Origin: Apodemus sylvaticus
Lineage: Eukaryota > Chordata > Mammalia > Rodentia > Muridae
Direction of reading: 5' to 3'
DNA: 64,000 nucleotides
Assembly (NCBI RefSeq): GCF_947179515.1
Contig: NC_067472.1
Coordinates: 204,246,068-204,310,067 of the forward strand
Shown: positions 9,726-21,316 of the stretch, piece after piece
Layout of the letters: every line of letters begins with the position of its first letter
Numbering within the stretch: position 1 is the stretch's first letter
Notes under the pieces: model-generated
Told to the model about the DNA's origin: nothing
Seen by the model: only the letters and a program-made list of their open reading frames with translations
The model's database searches: none
Translations under genes and position numbers: made by a program

Positions 9726-10526
9726 TGCCACGGTCACCCCAGCTGGGTATGGGGGTCCCTGGGATGAGGGTCCTTGATGTCCAGGTGGGTAAGGATTCAG
9801 CTGTGAGAAACAGAAACACAGAGGCAGCTTGAATCTGAGGGTATTTTGCAGCTCTCAAGCAGGGGTTTTTATACATTAAAAATCAAATGTAGCAACCCTT
9901 AGAAACCGTATCCAGTGAAACAATGACTAACACCAACAAAAGTCATTTGGCACAGTAAAATACAAACATCATCTGAGCATTACAACTCTGAAAGTACATC
10001 AGTGTAGTGAATCAGAAACAGGACAGGTAACATCATTATTATTAATATAAATCATTAAAATATAACAATTCTAAAAGGATGTATTCAATAGGACGGTCAT
10101 CCAAGGCTAATGGCATATTCCCAAGAACAGGTTAATAAATCTATATGTTCAGTGCTCTCCAATGTCATAAGTGTAGCCATATGAAATTTTATTATTGGGA
10201 AAGTTTTCATCTATCATAATAATTTTATAAATGATTTAAAAAGTAAAGCATTGCTTTACCTGGAGATACAGTCATGTTAGTGATCCCATCTCAAGGGATA
10301 GTTTCATACCCATTGTTCTTGCTTAGGATCATGGTCTAGGCTCCCAGGAACCTGTAACTAAGGAATGAAAGAGAACAGAACAGGAATGTTGTCATGAGAA
10401 CTAGGGCTCAGTATGTTTGCTCCAGGGGAGAGTTCCACAACTGGCTCCAGTAGACCTCTTTCTTTTGAAGTTGAATTCTCAGTCTGTGGAACTTGTCAAA
10501 CAGATTCTTCTGGTGTTGGTGTGGCA
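9726..10526 (-). mobile_element. Solo class II (ERVK-type) LTR, 6-bp target duplication
   Basis: The element starts TGCCAC and ends GTGGCA, a perfect terminal inverted repeat, and is flanked on both sides by TTGAAG (9720-9725 and 10527-10532). The L1 reverse-transcriptase sequence is continuous once the LTR and one TTGAAG are removed. A 6-bp duplication is the class II rule. On the minus strand a TATA box (GTATAAAAAC, about 9865-9874) lies 140 bp before the 3' end and the 3' end is GGGTGACCGTGGCA, so minus is the sense orientation. No internal retroviral region is attached, so it is a product of LTR-LTR recombination. Confidence 0.92.
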
Positions 10527-10609
10527 TTGAAGGTTATTGGTATTAGGTCTTTGTTGAAGATCTGATAGAACTCTGCATTAAACCCATCTGATTGATCCTG
10601 GGCTTTTTT

Positions 10610-10643
<34 letters not shown>

Positions 10644-10759
10644 ATTGGGAGACTATGAATGACTGCTTCTATTTCTTTAGTGGGTTTTGGATGGTTTAGA
10701 TAATTTATCTGATCCTGATTTAGCTTTGGTACATGGTATGTTTCTACATAATTATACAT
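10496..10759 (-). pseudogene. L1 ORF2 fragment (start of reverse-transcriptase region)
   Basis: Shows the L1 ORF2 order PKLNQDQINYLNHPKPTKEI, then a Lys run encoded by the 31-bp T tract, then SDGFNAEFYQIF. The left ~35 codons run into the LTR. Non-functional. Confidence 0.85.
10612..10642. repeat. (T)31 homopolymer inside L1
   Basis: An uninterrupted T run in the L1 ORF2 region, where the 17-kb L1 has only six T bases (CCCATGCTTTTTTGG). Confidence 0.9.
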
Positions 10760-10760
10760 T

Positions 10761-11261
10761 TCATCTAGATTTTCCAGTTTTCTTGAGTATAGGTTTTGTA
10801 ATAGGATCTGATGATTTTTTGAATTTCCTCAGTATCTGTTGTATGTCTCCCTTTTCATTTCTGATTTTGTTGATTTGGATACTGTCTCTGTGACCGCTGG
10901 TGAGTTTGTGCACGGGTTTATCTATCTTGTTGGTTTTTACAAATAACCAGCTTCTGGTTTGGTTGATTCTTTGTATATTTCTTTTTGTTTCCACTTGATT
11001 GATTTCAGCCATGTGTTTGATTATTTCCTGCCTTCTACTGCTCTTGGGTATATTTGCTTCTTTTTGTTCTAGAACCTTCAGATGTGCTGTCATGCTGCTA
11101 GTGTATGCTCTTTGCAGTTTCTTTTTGGAGGCATTCAGAGTTATGGGTTTTCCTATTAGCACTGTTTTCATTGTGTCCCATAAATTTGGGTATATTGTGC
11201 CTTCATTTTCGTTAAATTCTAAAATGTCTTTAATTTCTTTCTTTCTTTCTTCCTTGACCAA
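10761..11261 (-). pseudogene. L1 ORF2 endonuclease-RT linker fragment
   Basis: A 166-codon frame matching the region between the endonuclease and the reverse transcriptase of ORF2 (YPNLWDTMKTVLIGKPITLN, KEANIPKSSRRQEIIKHMAEINQ). It corresponds to 20.1-20.6 kb and 43.2-43.6 kb in the other copies. Frameshifted on both sides. Confidence 0.85.
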
Positions 11262-12399
11262 GTTATCATTGAGTAGAATGTTGTTCAGTTTCCATGTGTA
11301 TGTGGGCTTCCTCTTGTTTTTGTTGTTATTGAAGACAAGCCTTAGTCCCTGGAGATCTGATAGGGTACATGCATGGGATTATTCCAATCTTCTTATATCT
11401 GTTGAGGTCTGTTTTGTGTCCAAGGCGAGTATATGGTTACTTTTGGAGAAGGTACCATGAGGTGCTGGGAAGAAGGTATATTCTTTTGTTTTAGGACAAA
11501 ATGTTCTATAGATATCTGTTAAATCCATTTGGTTCCTAAATTCTGTTAGTTTCACTCTGTCTCTGTTTAGTTTCTGTTTCCATGATCTGTCCATTGATGA
11601 AAGTGGGCTCTTGAAGGCTCTCCCTATTATAATGTGAGGTGCAATGTACACTTTAGTAAAATTTCTGTTATGAATGTGGGTATTCTTACATTTGGAGCAT
11701 AGATGTTTAGAATTGAGAGTTCATCTTGGTAGATTTTTTCCTTTGATGAGTATGAAGTACCCTTGCTTACATTTTTTGATTACTTTAGGTTGAAAGTCTA
11801 TTTTGGAACATTTTCTTGGAAAATTTTTTTCTAGCCTTTTATTCTGAGGTAGTATCTGTTTTTGTGCCTGAAGTGGGATTCCTGTATGCAGCAAAATGTT
11901 GGGTCCTGTTTACGTATCCAGTCTGTTAGTCTATGTCTTTTGATTGGAGAATTGAGTCAATTGATATTAAGAGATATTAAGGAAAAGTGATTGTTGCTTC
12001 CTGTTATTTTTGTTATTAAAGGTGGAGTTTTGTTTATGTGGCTTTCTTCCTTTCGGTTTGTTAAAAGAAGATTATTTTCTTTCTTTTTCTAGGGTGCAGT
12101 TCCCTCCTTTTTGAGGTTTCCATTCATTATCCTTTGAAGGACTGGATTTGTGGAAAGGTACTGTGTAAATTTGTTTTTGTCATGGAATACCTTGGTTTCT
12201 CCATCTATGGTAAAGTTTTTCTGGGTATAGCAGCCTGGTTTGGCATTTGTGTTCCCTTAGGGTTTGTATGACATCTTTTCAGGTTCTTCTGACTTTCATA
12301 GTCTCTGTCAAGAAGTCTGGTGTAATTCTGATTAGTCTGCCTTTAAATGTTACTTGACCTTTTTCCCTTACTGCTTTTAATATTATTTCTTTCTTTAGT

Positions 12400-12975
12400 G
12401 CATTTGGTGTTTTGATTATTATGTGTCAAGAGGAATTTCTCTTCTGGTCCAATCTATTTGGAGTTCTGCAGGCTTCTTGTATGTTCATGGGTATCTCTTT
12501 CTTTAGATTGGAGAAGTTTTCTTCTATAATTTTGTTGAAGACATTTACTGGCCTTTTAAGCTGGAAATCTTCATTCTCTTCTATACCTATAATCTTTAGG
12601 TTTGGTCTTTTCATTGTGTCCTGGATTTCCTGAATGTTGTGGGTTAGGAGATTTTTGTATTTTGCATTTTCTTTGAGAGTTGTGTCAGTGTTTTCTATGG
12701 TATCTTCTGCACCTGAGATTCTCTCTACTATCTCTTCTATTCTGTTGGTGATGCTTGTTTATATGACTCCTGATTTCTTTCCTAGGTTTTGTATCTCCAG
12801 AGTTGTTTCCCTTTGTGATTTTTTTTATTGTTTCTCCTTCCATTTTTATATCCTGGATGGTTTTGTTCAATTCCTTCACAAGTTTGGTTATGTTTTCCTG
12901 TAATTCTTTAAGGGAGTTATTTATGTCCTTCTTGAAGTCCTCTATCAGCATCATGAGCTGTGAATTTAAATCCAA
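12400..12975 (-). pseudogene. L1 ORF1 remnant
   Basis: Two overlapping frames (12426-12614 and 12685-12975) carry ORF1p parts: the coiled-coil start (DFKKDINNSLKELQENITK) and the RRM region (RPNLKIIGIEENEDFQ, FNKIIEENFSNLKKEIPMN). A frameshift separates them. Confidence 0.85.
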
Positions 12976-13165
12976 ATCTTTCTTTTCAAGTGGGTTGGAG
13001 TATCTAGGACTTCCTGTTGTGTTGCCATGCTGCCTTGCTTTCTGTTGATAATGTTCTTATTTTGCCTCTCACCATCTGTCTATCTCTGGTGTTAGTTGGT
13101 CCCTCCTAACAGCAGCTACTAATCAGGGGAAACTGCAGGCACTGAGTTCTTCCTGGTTGGTGATT

Positions 13166-14300
13166 CTGCACATACTAGAGAAAAGTGCTGTGATTAAATG
13201 AAGCAGTATACAAGTTTGCACTCTAACTTATGACCATGGAGGTGTTTTCTGGGACCACATCACATATATTCTCCTCTGCCCATGATCATAGCCTTCATAT
13301 TATTTTAGAAGGTATGAAGTTGATACTGACATTATCAATTAAATAATTTAAGGTATGTTCTCATAAGTTTGTCAATCGTTTTGAGGACAGATATCAATGA
13401 TACAATATTTTCAGTTTGGGGGGATAAATTTTCTGGTCATCCATAAATACTATTCCTGAATATCCACTTCAAAAATTGTGAAAAAATGAAATGTTTAGAA
13501 GAGAATAATAGGGCAAATTTGGATTTCACCCCTGATCAGTCACTGTAAGCTCCCAGCATAGAAAATATTAGTTAGTGTCTGACTGATGCAGGCTCAAAAT
13601 AAGTGAATGTCCAGGCTGTCTGTCAATCTGTCATCCTTCTTGTTATTTCTACTCAACTCACTTTCAGTCCACACTTGAAAATACTCACATTTTTTAGAAG
13701 ATAGTAATCAACTCATTTGAATGAAGAATGAATATATATATAAATATATATTTATATGTTTATATACTCATAGTGTGCCTTTCAAGTGTAGTTGGTATAT
13801 GTAAGAGAAATTTACTTTAATTTTTGAGAGTAAAGAAAACTAAAATGAATGTTTTTCTTGAAAGACCATATATGTGTCCTGATTCTGCTGTCTAGTGAAT
13901 AAAAAGTTAAATTATTTTGAGGATGTCTTTCATGTTATGTTAAGAGCATTATTAGTTTCATAGGAGATGATCATCAGTATTTCCATTTGCAAGGAAGGTA
14001 ATTACTTATCAGACATTTAAATTGGAGATTTCAGTTTTATGTATTTCTTCTGAATTTTGGTTCATATATACAGATATATATGTATGTTTACAATTAGATG
14101 TCTTGAGGTGAAAAGAAAATATAAGTACAAATGTTTCATTTGATTTGACATTTGTTTGTTGTTTGTTTATGAGTGTGCATGTGTATCCTTTAGTAAATAT
14201 TATATATTCCCGTATTTTGAGTGTTATATGGTACATGAAATAGTGTGGGAAATTTTCTCTGTAGCATCATGTTTCAAAAATATCACACATTTGAAGAGTA
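13166..14300. other. AT-rich DNA, no gene seen
   Basis: No repeat family was recognised except short TA-rich stretches (about 13,733-13,765). No credible coding frame. Confidence 0.4.
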
Positions 14301-14316
14301 TGTGTATATGTATATA

Positions 14317-14357
<41 letters not shown>

Positions 14358-14360
14358 ACA
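14301..14360. repeat. (TATATG)n microsatellite
   Basis: About seven TATATG hexamers with a short TA run. Confidence 0.9.
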
Positions 14361-14484
14361 CAAGATTTTTGATTCAGGGTTTATAGTGTGTCATTTGCCT
14401 CCTGATCCGAGACAGTAAGTATCTTCAGATTTGGACCAACATATTAGCTTAACAGTGTCCAATACAGATTTATATACCCAAGTG

Positions 14485-14489
14485 AACAC

Positions 14490-14521
<32 letters not shown>

Positions 14522-14527
14522 TCACAC
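14485..14527. repeat. (CA)n microsatellite
   Basis: About twenty CA units with one AAA interruption. Confidence 0.95.
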
Positions 14528-16082
14528 ATATATACACATTCATACACAAAGAGGTAATATTCACCCTATCATGAAGTAATAGAACATCACACATCTGGGA
14601 AGTATTCTGTCAAAAGTTAGAAGGGAAAAGAGAGAACAACCACAACAAAAAATAATTATGAACTATTACGTATGTCAATTTTACAAAGGACAAATTTTAT
14701 AGAAAAGGAATGATGAAAGCAGGAAATCAAGATTTGATTTGCTTCCAAGATTATTGTTTCTTATAAACACGTGATAAGATCAGAATGCTTGATGGGAAGA
14801 CATATTTCTAATTACTTGTTTAAATTATTGAGATAAATAATCATCTTTTTGGACACTTGTATGAGATATGCTTTGTGTGTTTACTAAAGGAGCCATTGTA
14901 GTGAGCTGACGTTACTTCTTAGCATACAAAGAAGGGCAATGGAAAATGAATTTTATCCAGTTAGACATTATTTCTATATCATTTATTTTAGAAAAATTAT
15001 TTAATGTGGTTAAGTAAAGTACAAAATTTTAACTAATATTTTATGGTATGGTCATTGTGGAAATAAATAAAAATGCTTACTAATTCACAATATTTAAGGA
15101 AGAAATCTTGATACATAGTTTTCTAAAAATGCCATATATATATATATATATATGGCCATATTCACAGTATATTCATTTTCAACCTTCTTCAATCAGAAAA
15201 CAATCAGGCTATGTCTGTTTGTGAGCACTGAGAAGCTCATATCCAGTACCGTCTTTCACACATGCTTTGTTGAATTCCATCTACCCTGGCTTGAACTGTG
15301 CCTGAAGTTCTCTGTTCTGGGGCAGGAGCAACTGATTATTTCCACCAGCAATACCAACTACAATGTAAATCAAACTAACAGAGATACTTGATTCTTTTTC
15401 TAGGAGTAAGAACAAGTTTAATATAAAATGTATCATCCCACTGGATAACCTGTGGGCTGTGGATAATGTGGACCTAGTCAGAAAACAAGCAAACCTGTCC
15501 TTGCAAGAACCTTTTCTGCCCACTGGAAATTTTTTGGCCACCTTTCTGTAAGACCAACACTCTGGACCAGTATTCACAGGAAGAGAGCTGTAGAAATTGT
15601 TGGGCAACTTAATGCTTCCTAATTCACAGATCAAGCCAATTAACCAGGATGTTTACAAAATCCAGTTTAGTTTGATTTTATACAAGGTGACAACTCCAAC
15701 TTTACCCTTCTATGATGACCCCATTTTGTCTGTAATTTCCACAACATACATTTCACATCTAAGGATATACCTTAGTTTTTGATCTGTGATGTTCATCAGG
15801 ATTCCAAAAGATTCAAAAAGACAAATGGAGGAACATTGTCTTCTAAGAAGGATGTGGACAAAACAGAACAAAGCAAAACATATCCTCCACTTTCTTTGCT
15901 CCATAATGCCTGGTATTATTTAGGCTTTGAAAATAAACAAATTGATTTTTCTCCAATAATACTGCATAGAATAGCTAAATTTAACAAATACCTCTGATAC
16001 TCCCCAGCTAATTTCCATAAAAATAGTATTTAATTGAACAGATAAAAATGGTTACTCATAGAATGCTCAAGTATTTGAAGGT
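14528..16082. other. AT-rich DNA, no gene seen
   Basis: Contains a (TA)10 tract at 15134-15153, which is part of a perfect palindrome GCCATA...TATGGC. The open frames at 15152-15391 and 15281-15634 lack recognisable domains. Confidence 0.4.
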
Positions 16083-16665
16083 CGGTGTAGCAGACTATCA
16101 CTGGTGGCATATTGTCGATTGATAAGGATAAAGGTCAAGGGATAAGGTTCCATCAGATCCTCAGATGAGCTCATGTTGATCTGCCTTAGCTCAATGGCCA
16201 GGCTCTTCCAAGCCTTCCTCACTTTTCACTCCTCTTCCCGACTTTTCTCCCACAGCTTCACACCTCTGAATCTGCCCTCAGCTTTTGTGCTCAGTCACCT
16301 TAGTCCAAGCTCAGCACCCTAAATCTACCCTCAGCTTAATTATGTTTCTAATCTCCTGCCTGCAACCTCATACCAGGTGTGGGAGTAGCCAATGGCCAAT
16401 ACTCCTTAGATTTCACATGGCTGGTGACTCTTTCTCCCTCTGTAGCTGGTGAATCTTTTGCTCCTCCCCTGAATCTGCTAGCCTTACTGTAGTGAAGCTG
16501 GAAATCCTGACTAGTCCAACCAGCTCATTGGCCAATAGGATCTTTATTGATAGATGAAGAGCCAGTTAGGTAACAGGACCTTCAGGGTTCACATGCAGAT
16601 TCCTGATCAAAGTGTTGGAACCAACCCCTACATATCACCAAGCACCTGTGAGGTTTCCACTTGTG
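16083..16665. repeat. Unclassified interspersed repeat, possibly LTR-derived
   Basis: This GC-balanced block stands out from its AT-rich surroundings. It has pyrimidine-rich stretches and the motif CAGCTCATTGGCCAATAGG followed by ATCTTTATTGATAG, a pattern I associate with reversed LTR sequence (an inverted CCAAT box and a polyadenylation-like AATAAA on the minus strand). Boundaries and family are not established. Confidence 0.35.
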
Positions 16666-16696
16666 TCACTTTTTATTTTAGTGATATGTGATGTGT

Positions 16697-17040
16697 TATA
16701 TATATATGTGTGTGTATGTATATGTATGTATATATATGTATATGTGTATGTATGTATATATATGTATATGTGTATGTATGTATATATGTACATATACACA
16801 TAAGTGCATATAGATTAGTATTTACATGTGCACATATGCATGTATATATACATATATGTATAATGTATGTATATAAATGCAGATATGTATGTTTGTATAT
16901 ATACGTATATAAACGTATGTGTATATATGTATATGCATATATATCCATATTTATATATACATATGCACATAGGTATGTTTATATATACACACACTCAGAC
17001 AAGTATGAGTGTGAGTGTGTGTGTGTTTGTGTTGGTGTAG
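16697..17040. repeat. Long TATG/TG-rich compound microsatellite
   Basis: About 340 bp of alternating purine-pyrimidine sequence: TATGTATATG units, then TATACA units and finally a TGTGTGTG run at about 17,010-17,030. Frames through it (16,612-16,803 plus; 16,673-16,948 minus; 16,710-17,045 plus) encode only Tyr/Ile/Cys/Val repeats and are artefacts. Confidence 0.93.
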
Positions 17041-17334
17041 GTTGAGGAGTACAGACAAAATCCACCCTTCTTTTTTTTTTAATATTTTTATTTTCTATAT
17101 TCTTTGTTTACATTCCAAATGATTTCCCCTTTCCTGGATCCCCCCTTCCCATATGTCCCATAAACCTTCTTCTCTCCATCCCTTCTCCAATCACCTCCCT
17201 CCTTTTTCTCTGTCCTTATATTCCCTTCCAATGCTAGATTGATCCTTTCCAGGATCAGGACCCTCTCCATACTTCTTCATGGGAATCATTTGTTATGTGA
17301 TTTGTGCCTTGGGTATTCAGGGCTTCTGGGCTAA

Positions 17335-18892
17335 TTAATATCCACTTATCAGAGATTGCATTCCATCTGTATTCTTTTCTGATTGGGTTACCTCACTTAG
17401 GATGATATTTTCCAGATCAAACCATTTGCCTAAAAATTTTGTGAATTCATTGTTTCTAATTGCTGAGTAGTATTCCATTGTGTAAATATACCACATTTTC
17501 TGTATCCATTCCTCCTTTGAGGGACATCTGGGTTCTTTCCAGCTTCTGACTATTATAAATAAGGCTGCTGTGAACATAATGGAGCATGTGTCTTTATTGC
17601 ATGCCGGCGAATCCTTTGGGTATATGCCCAGGAGAGGTATAGCAGGGTCCTCTGGAAGTCTCATGTCCGGTTTTCTGAGGAACCTCCAGACTGATTTCCA
17701 AAGTGGTTGTACCATCTTATAGCCTCACCTGCAGTAGACGAGTGTTCCTCTTTCACCACATCCTCGCCAACACCTGCTGTCTCCTGAGTTTTTGACCTTA
17801 GCCATTCTGACTGGTGTGAGGTGAAATCTCAGGGTTGTTTTGATCTGCATTTCCCTAATGACTAATGATGTTGAGCACTTCTTAAGGTGCCTCTTGGCCA
17901 TCCAAATTCCTTCAGGTGAAAATTCTTTGTTTAGATCTGTACCCCATTTTTAATAGGGTTATTTGGTTCCCTGGGATCTAACTTCTTGAGTTCTTTGTAT
18001 ATATTGGATATTAGCCCTCTATCAGATGTGGGGTTGGTGAATATCCTTTCCCAATTTGATGGTTGCCGTTTTGTCCTTTTAACAGTGTCCTTTGCCTTAC
18101 AGAAACTTTGTAATTTTATGAGGTCCCATTTGTCAATTCTTGATCTTAAAGCATAAGCTATTGGTGATCTGTTCAGGAACTTTTCCCCTGTACCCATGTC
18201 CTCAAGGGTCTTCCCCAGTTTCTTTTCTATTAGTTTCAGTGTGTCTGGTTTTACATGGAGGTCGTTGATCCACTTGGAGTGAAGTTTAGTACATGGAGAT
18301 AAGAATGGATCAATTCGCATTCTTCTGCATGCTGACCTCCAATTGATCCAGCACCATTTGTTGAAAAGGCTATCTTTTTTCCACTGGATGTTTTTGGCTC
18401 CTTTGTCGAAGATCAAGTGACCATAGGTGTGTGATTCATTTCTGGGTCTTCAATTCTATTCCATTGGTCCACTTGTCTGTCACTGTGCCAATACCATGCA
18501 GTTTTTAACACTATTGCTCTGTAGTATTGCTTAAAGTCAGGGATACTGATTCCCCCAGAATTTCTTTTGTTGTTGAGAATAGTTTTAGCTATCCTGGGTT
18601 TCTTGTTATTCCAGATGAAACTGAGAATTGCTTTTTCTAACTCTGTGAAGAAATGAGTTGGCATTTTGATGGGGATTGCATTGAATCTGTAGATTGCTTT
18701 TGGCAAGATGGCCATTTTAACTATATTAATCCTGTCAATCCACGAGCATGGCAGATTTTTCCATTTTCTGAGGTCTTCTTCGATTTCCTTCTTCAGAGAC
18801 CTGAAGTTCTTGTCATATAGACCTTTCACTTGTTTGGTTAGAGTCACACCAAAATACTTTATATTGTTTGTGGCTATTTTGAAGGGTTTCAT
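17335..18892 (-). pseudogene. L1 copy A ORF2, C-terminal half in three frames
   Basis: Frames 18413-18892, 17931-18416 and 17335-17715 read in ORF2 order: KYFGVTLTKQVKGLYDKNFR, WINDLHVKPDTLKLIEKKLG, CNKDTCSIMFTAALFIIVRS, ending at ISGY. The first two overlap by a few bases, showing a recent frameshift near 18,415. Another lesion lies between 17,931 and 17,715. Confidence 0.9.
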
Positions 18893-20578
18893 TTCCCTAA
18901 CTTCTTTCTCAGCCTGCTTATCCTTTGAGTATAGAAGGCAACTGATTTGCTTGTGTTGATTTTATAACCAGCCACTTAGCTGAAGTTGTTTATCAGCTGT
19001 AGGAGTTCTCTGGTGGAGGTTTTTGGGTCACTTAAGTAGACTATCATGTCATCTGCAAATAGTGATAATTTGACTTCTTCCTTTCCAAGTTGTATCCCCT
19101 TGATCTCCTTATGTTGTCTAATTGCTCTAGCTAGAACTTCAAGTACTATATTGAAAAGATATGGAGAGAGAGGACAGCCTTGTCTAGACCCTGATATTAG
19201 TGGGATTGCTTCAAGTTTCTCTCCTAAATGGATGTTTGATGTTGGCTACCGGTTTGCTGTATATTGCTTTAATGATGTTTAGGTATGGGCCTTGAATTCC
19301 TGTTCGTTCTAATACTTTTAGCATGAAAGGATACTGGATTTTGTCAAATGCTTTCTATGCACCTAATGAGATGATCATATTTTTTTCTTTGAGTTTGTTT
19401 ATGTAGTGGATAGCATTGATGGATTTCCTTATATTGAACCATCCCTGCATCCCGGGGATTAAGCCTATTGATCATGGTGGATGATCGTTTTGATGTGTTC
19501 TTGGATTTGGTTGGTGAGAATTTTATTAAGTATTTTTGCATCAATATTCATAAGGGTAATTGGCCTGAATTCCTCTTTCTTTGTTGGATCTTTGTGTGGT
19601 TTTGGTATCAGTGTAATTGTGGCTTCATAGAACAAGTTGGGTAGAGTTCCTTCTATTTCTATTTTGTGGAATAGTTTGAAGAGTATTGGTGTTAGGTCTT
19701 CCATGAAGGTCTGATAGAATTCTGCACTGAAGCCATCTGGTCCCATGCTTTTTTGGTTGAGAGACTTTCTATGACCCTTTTTATTTCTTCGGGTGTTATG
19801 GGACTGTTTAGATGATCTATTTGATCCTGATTTAGTTTTGGTGTAGGATATCTGTCTAGGAAACTGTCCATTTCCTTCAGATTCTCCAGTTGTGTTGAGT
19901 ATAGGCTTTTGTAGTAGGATCTAATGATTTTTTTTGAATTTCCTCAGTATCTATTGTTATATCTCCCTTTTCATTTCTAAGTTTGTTAATCTGGATACTG
20001 TCTTTGTGTCCTTTGTTTAGTCTGGCTAAGGGTTTATCTATCTTGTTGATTTTCTCAAAGAACCAGCTCCTGGTTTTGTTGATTCTTTTTATGGTTCTCT
20101 TTGTTTCCTATTGATTGATTTCTGCCTTGAGTTTGATGATTTCCTGCCTTCTACTCCTCCTGGGTGAAATAGCTTCTTTTTGTTCCAGGGCTTTCAGATG
20201 TGTCATTAAGCTGTTAGTGTATGCTTTCTCCATTTTCTTTTTGGAGGCACTCAGGGCTATGAGTTTTCCTCTTAGCACTGCTTTTATTGTGTCCCATAGA
20301 TTTGGGTATGTTGTGTCTTCATTTTCATTAAGTTCTAAAAAGTCTTTAATTTCTTTCTTTATTTCTTCTTTGACCAAGGTATCATTGAGTAGAATATTAT
20401 TCAGTTTCCACGTGTATGTGGGTTTTCTGTTGGTTTTGTTGCTATTGAAGACCACTTTTACTCCATAGTGATCTGATAGGAGGCATGGGATTAGTTCGAT
20501 CTTCTTATATCTTGTTATATTTGTCTTGTGACCAATTATATGGTCGATTTTGGAGAAGGTACCATGAGGTGCTGACAA
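18893..20578 (-). pseudogene. L1 copy A ORF2, reverse-transcriptase region with breaks
   Basis: Pieces at 20108-20578 (LNENEDTTYPNLWDTIKAVL), 19465-19746 (MGPDGFSAEFYQTF, ATITLIPKPHKDPTKKEEFR) and 19344-19544 follow ORF2 order on the minus strand. The FADDMIV active-site motif is readable at about 19,045-19,065. Frameshifts fall around 19,500 and 19,800-20,100, so no active enzyme can be made. Confidence 0.9.
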
Positions 20579-20610
20579 AAAGGTATATTCTTTTACTTTA
20601 GGACAGAATG

Positions 20611-20611
<1 letters not shown>

Positions 20612-20677
<66 letters not shown>
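20612..20677. repeat. (TA)33 microsatellite inside L1 ORF2
   Basis: A pure 66-bp TA run between GGACAGAATGT and AATCTGTTAAATC. The same place in the other two L1 copies has TTCTATAGATATCTG (11.5 kb) or TTCTATAGATAACTA (43.8 kb), so the tract grew from the short TATAGATAT seed. Confidence 0.95.
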
Positions 20678-20680
<3 letters not shown>

Positions 20681-20750
20681 CTGTTAAATCTAATTGGTCC
20701 AAAGCTTCAATTAGTTACATTATGTCCCTGTTCAGTTTCTGTTTTCCTGA

Positions 20751-21227
20751 TCAGTCCATTGAGGAAAGTGCAGTGTTGAAGTCACCCACAATTATTGTGT
20801 TAGGTGCAATGTGTGCTTTGAGCTTTAATAAAGTTTCTTTTATGAATGAAGGTGCCCTTGCATTTGGAGCATAGATGTTCAGGATTGAGAGTGCTTCTTG
20901 ATGTATTTTTCCTTTGACCAGCAAGAAGTGTCCCTCAGAGTCTCTTTTGATGACTTTGGGTTGAAAGTCAATGTTATCTGATATTAGAATGGCTATTCCA
21001 GCTTGTTTCCTGAGACCATTTGCTTGTAAAATTGTCTTCCAGCCTTTTACCCTAAGGTAGTGTTTGTCTCTGACCCTGAGGTGTGTTTCCTGTATGCAGC
21101 AAAATGTAGGGTCCTGTTTATGTATCCAGTCGGTTAGTCTATGTCTTTTTATTGGGGCATTGAGTCCATTGATATTAAGAGATATTAAGGAATAGTGATT
21201 ATTACTTCCTGTCATTTTTGATGTCAT
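20751..21227 (-). pseudogene. L1 copy A ORF2 N-terminus (endonuclease domain)
   Basis: The frame has the AP-endonuclease-like motifs in order: SLNINGLN near the start, IQETHL (metal-binding Glu), LNIYAPN, and VGDFNT. About 158 codons are open and then blocked near the (TA)33 tract, so only the first two-thirds of the endonuclease is readable. It starts close behind ORF1, as expected for L1. Confidence 0.9.
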
Positions 21228-21316
21228 TTTTTAAATTTGATTGGTTAACTTCTTTTGGGTTTGATGAAAGAAGGCTACTATCTTCCTTTTTCCAGGGTGA
21301 AGATTCCTTCCTTGTA

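Larger units (their letters stand above)
9699..13165 (-). mobile_element. LINE-1 copy, 3' truncated, interrupted by an LTR
   Basis: Read on the minus strand it gives a 5' UTR-like end (about 13,040-13,165), ORF1 pieces (12,975-12,400), the ORF2 endonuclease region (about 11,900-11,300) and the early reverse-transcriptase region to about 9,699. The rest of ORF2 and the 3' UTR are missing. Endonuclease-proximal sequence is recognisable (FRNQMDLTDIYRTFCPKTKE). The copy is older than those at 17 and 40 kb, with many frameshifts. The 801-bp LTR at 9726-10526 sits inside it. Confidence 0.9.

Noticed and set aside
10999..11460. Hydrophobic plus-strand frame of 153 codons, suggestive of a membrane protein
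   Set aside because: It is the antisense shadow of L1 ORF2; similar shadows occur at 20115-20468, 21744-22163, 41990-42481 and 44874-45344.
15131..15156. Palindromic (TA)10 with GCCATA arms
   Set aside because: Any TA tract is palindromic and the additional arm is only three bases, so it is not notable alone.
16612..17045. Tyr/Ile/Val/Cys repeat frames on both strands
   Set aside because: They are translations of a TATG/TG microsatellite.
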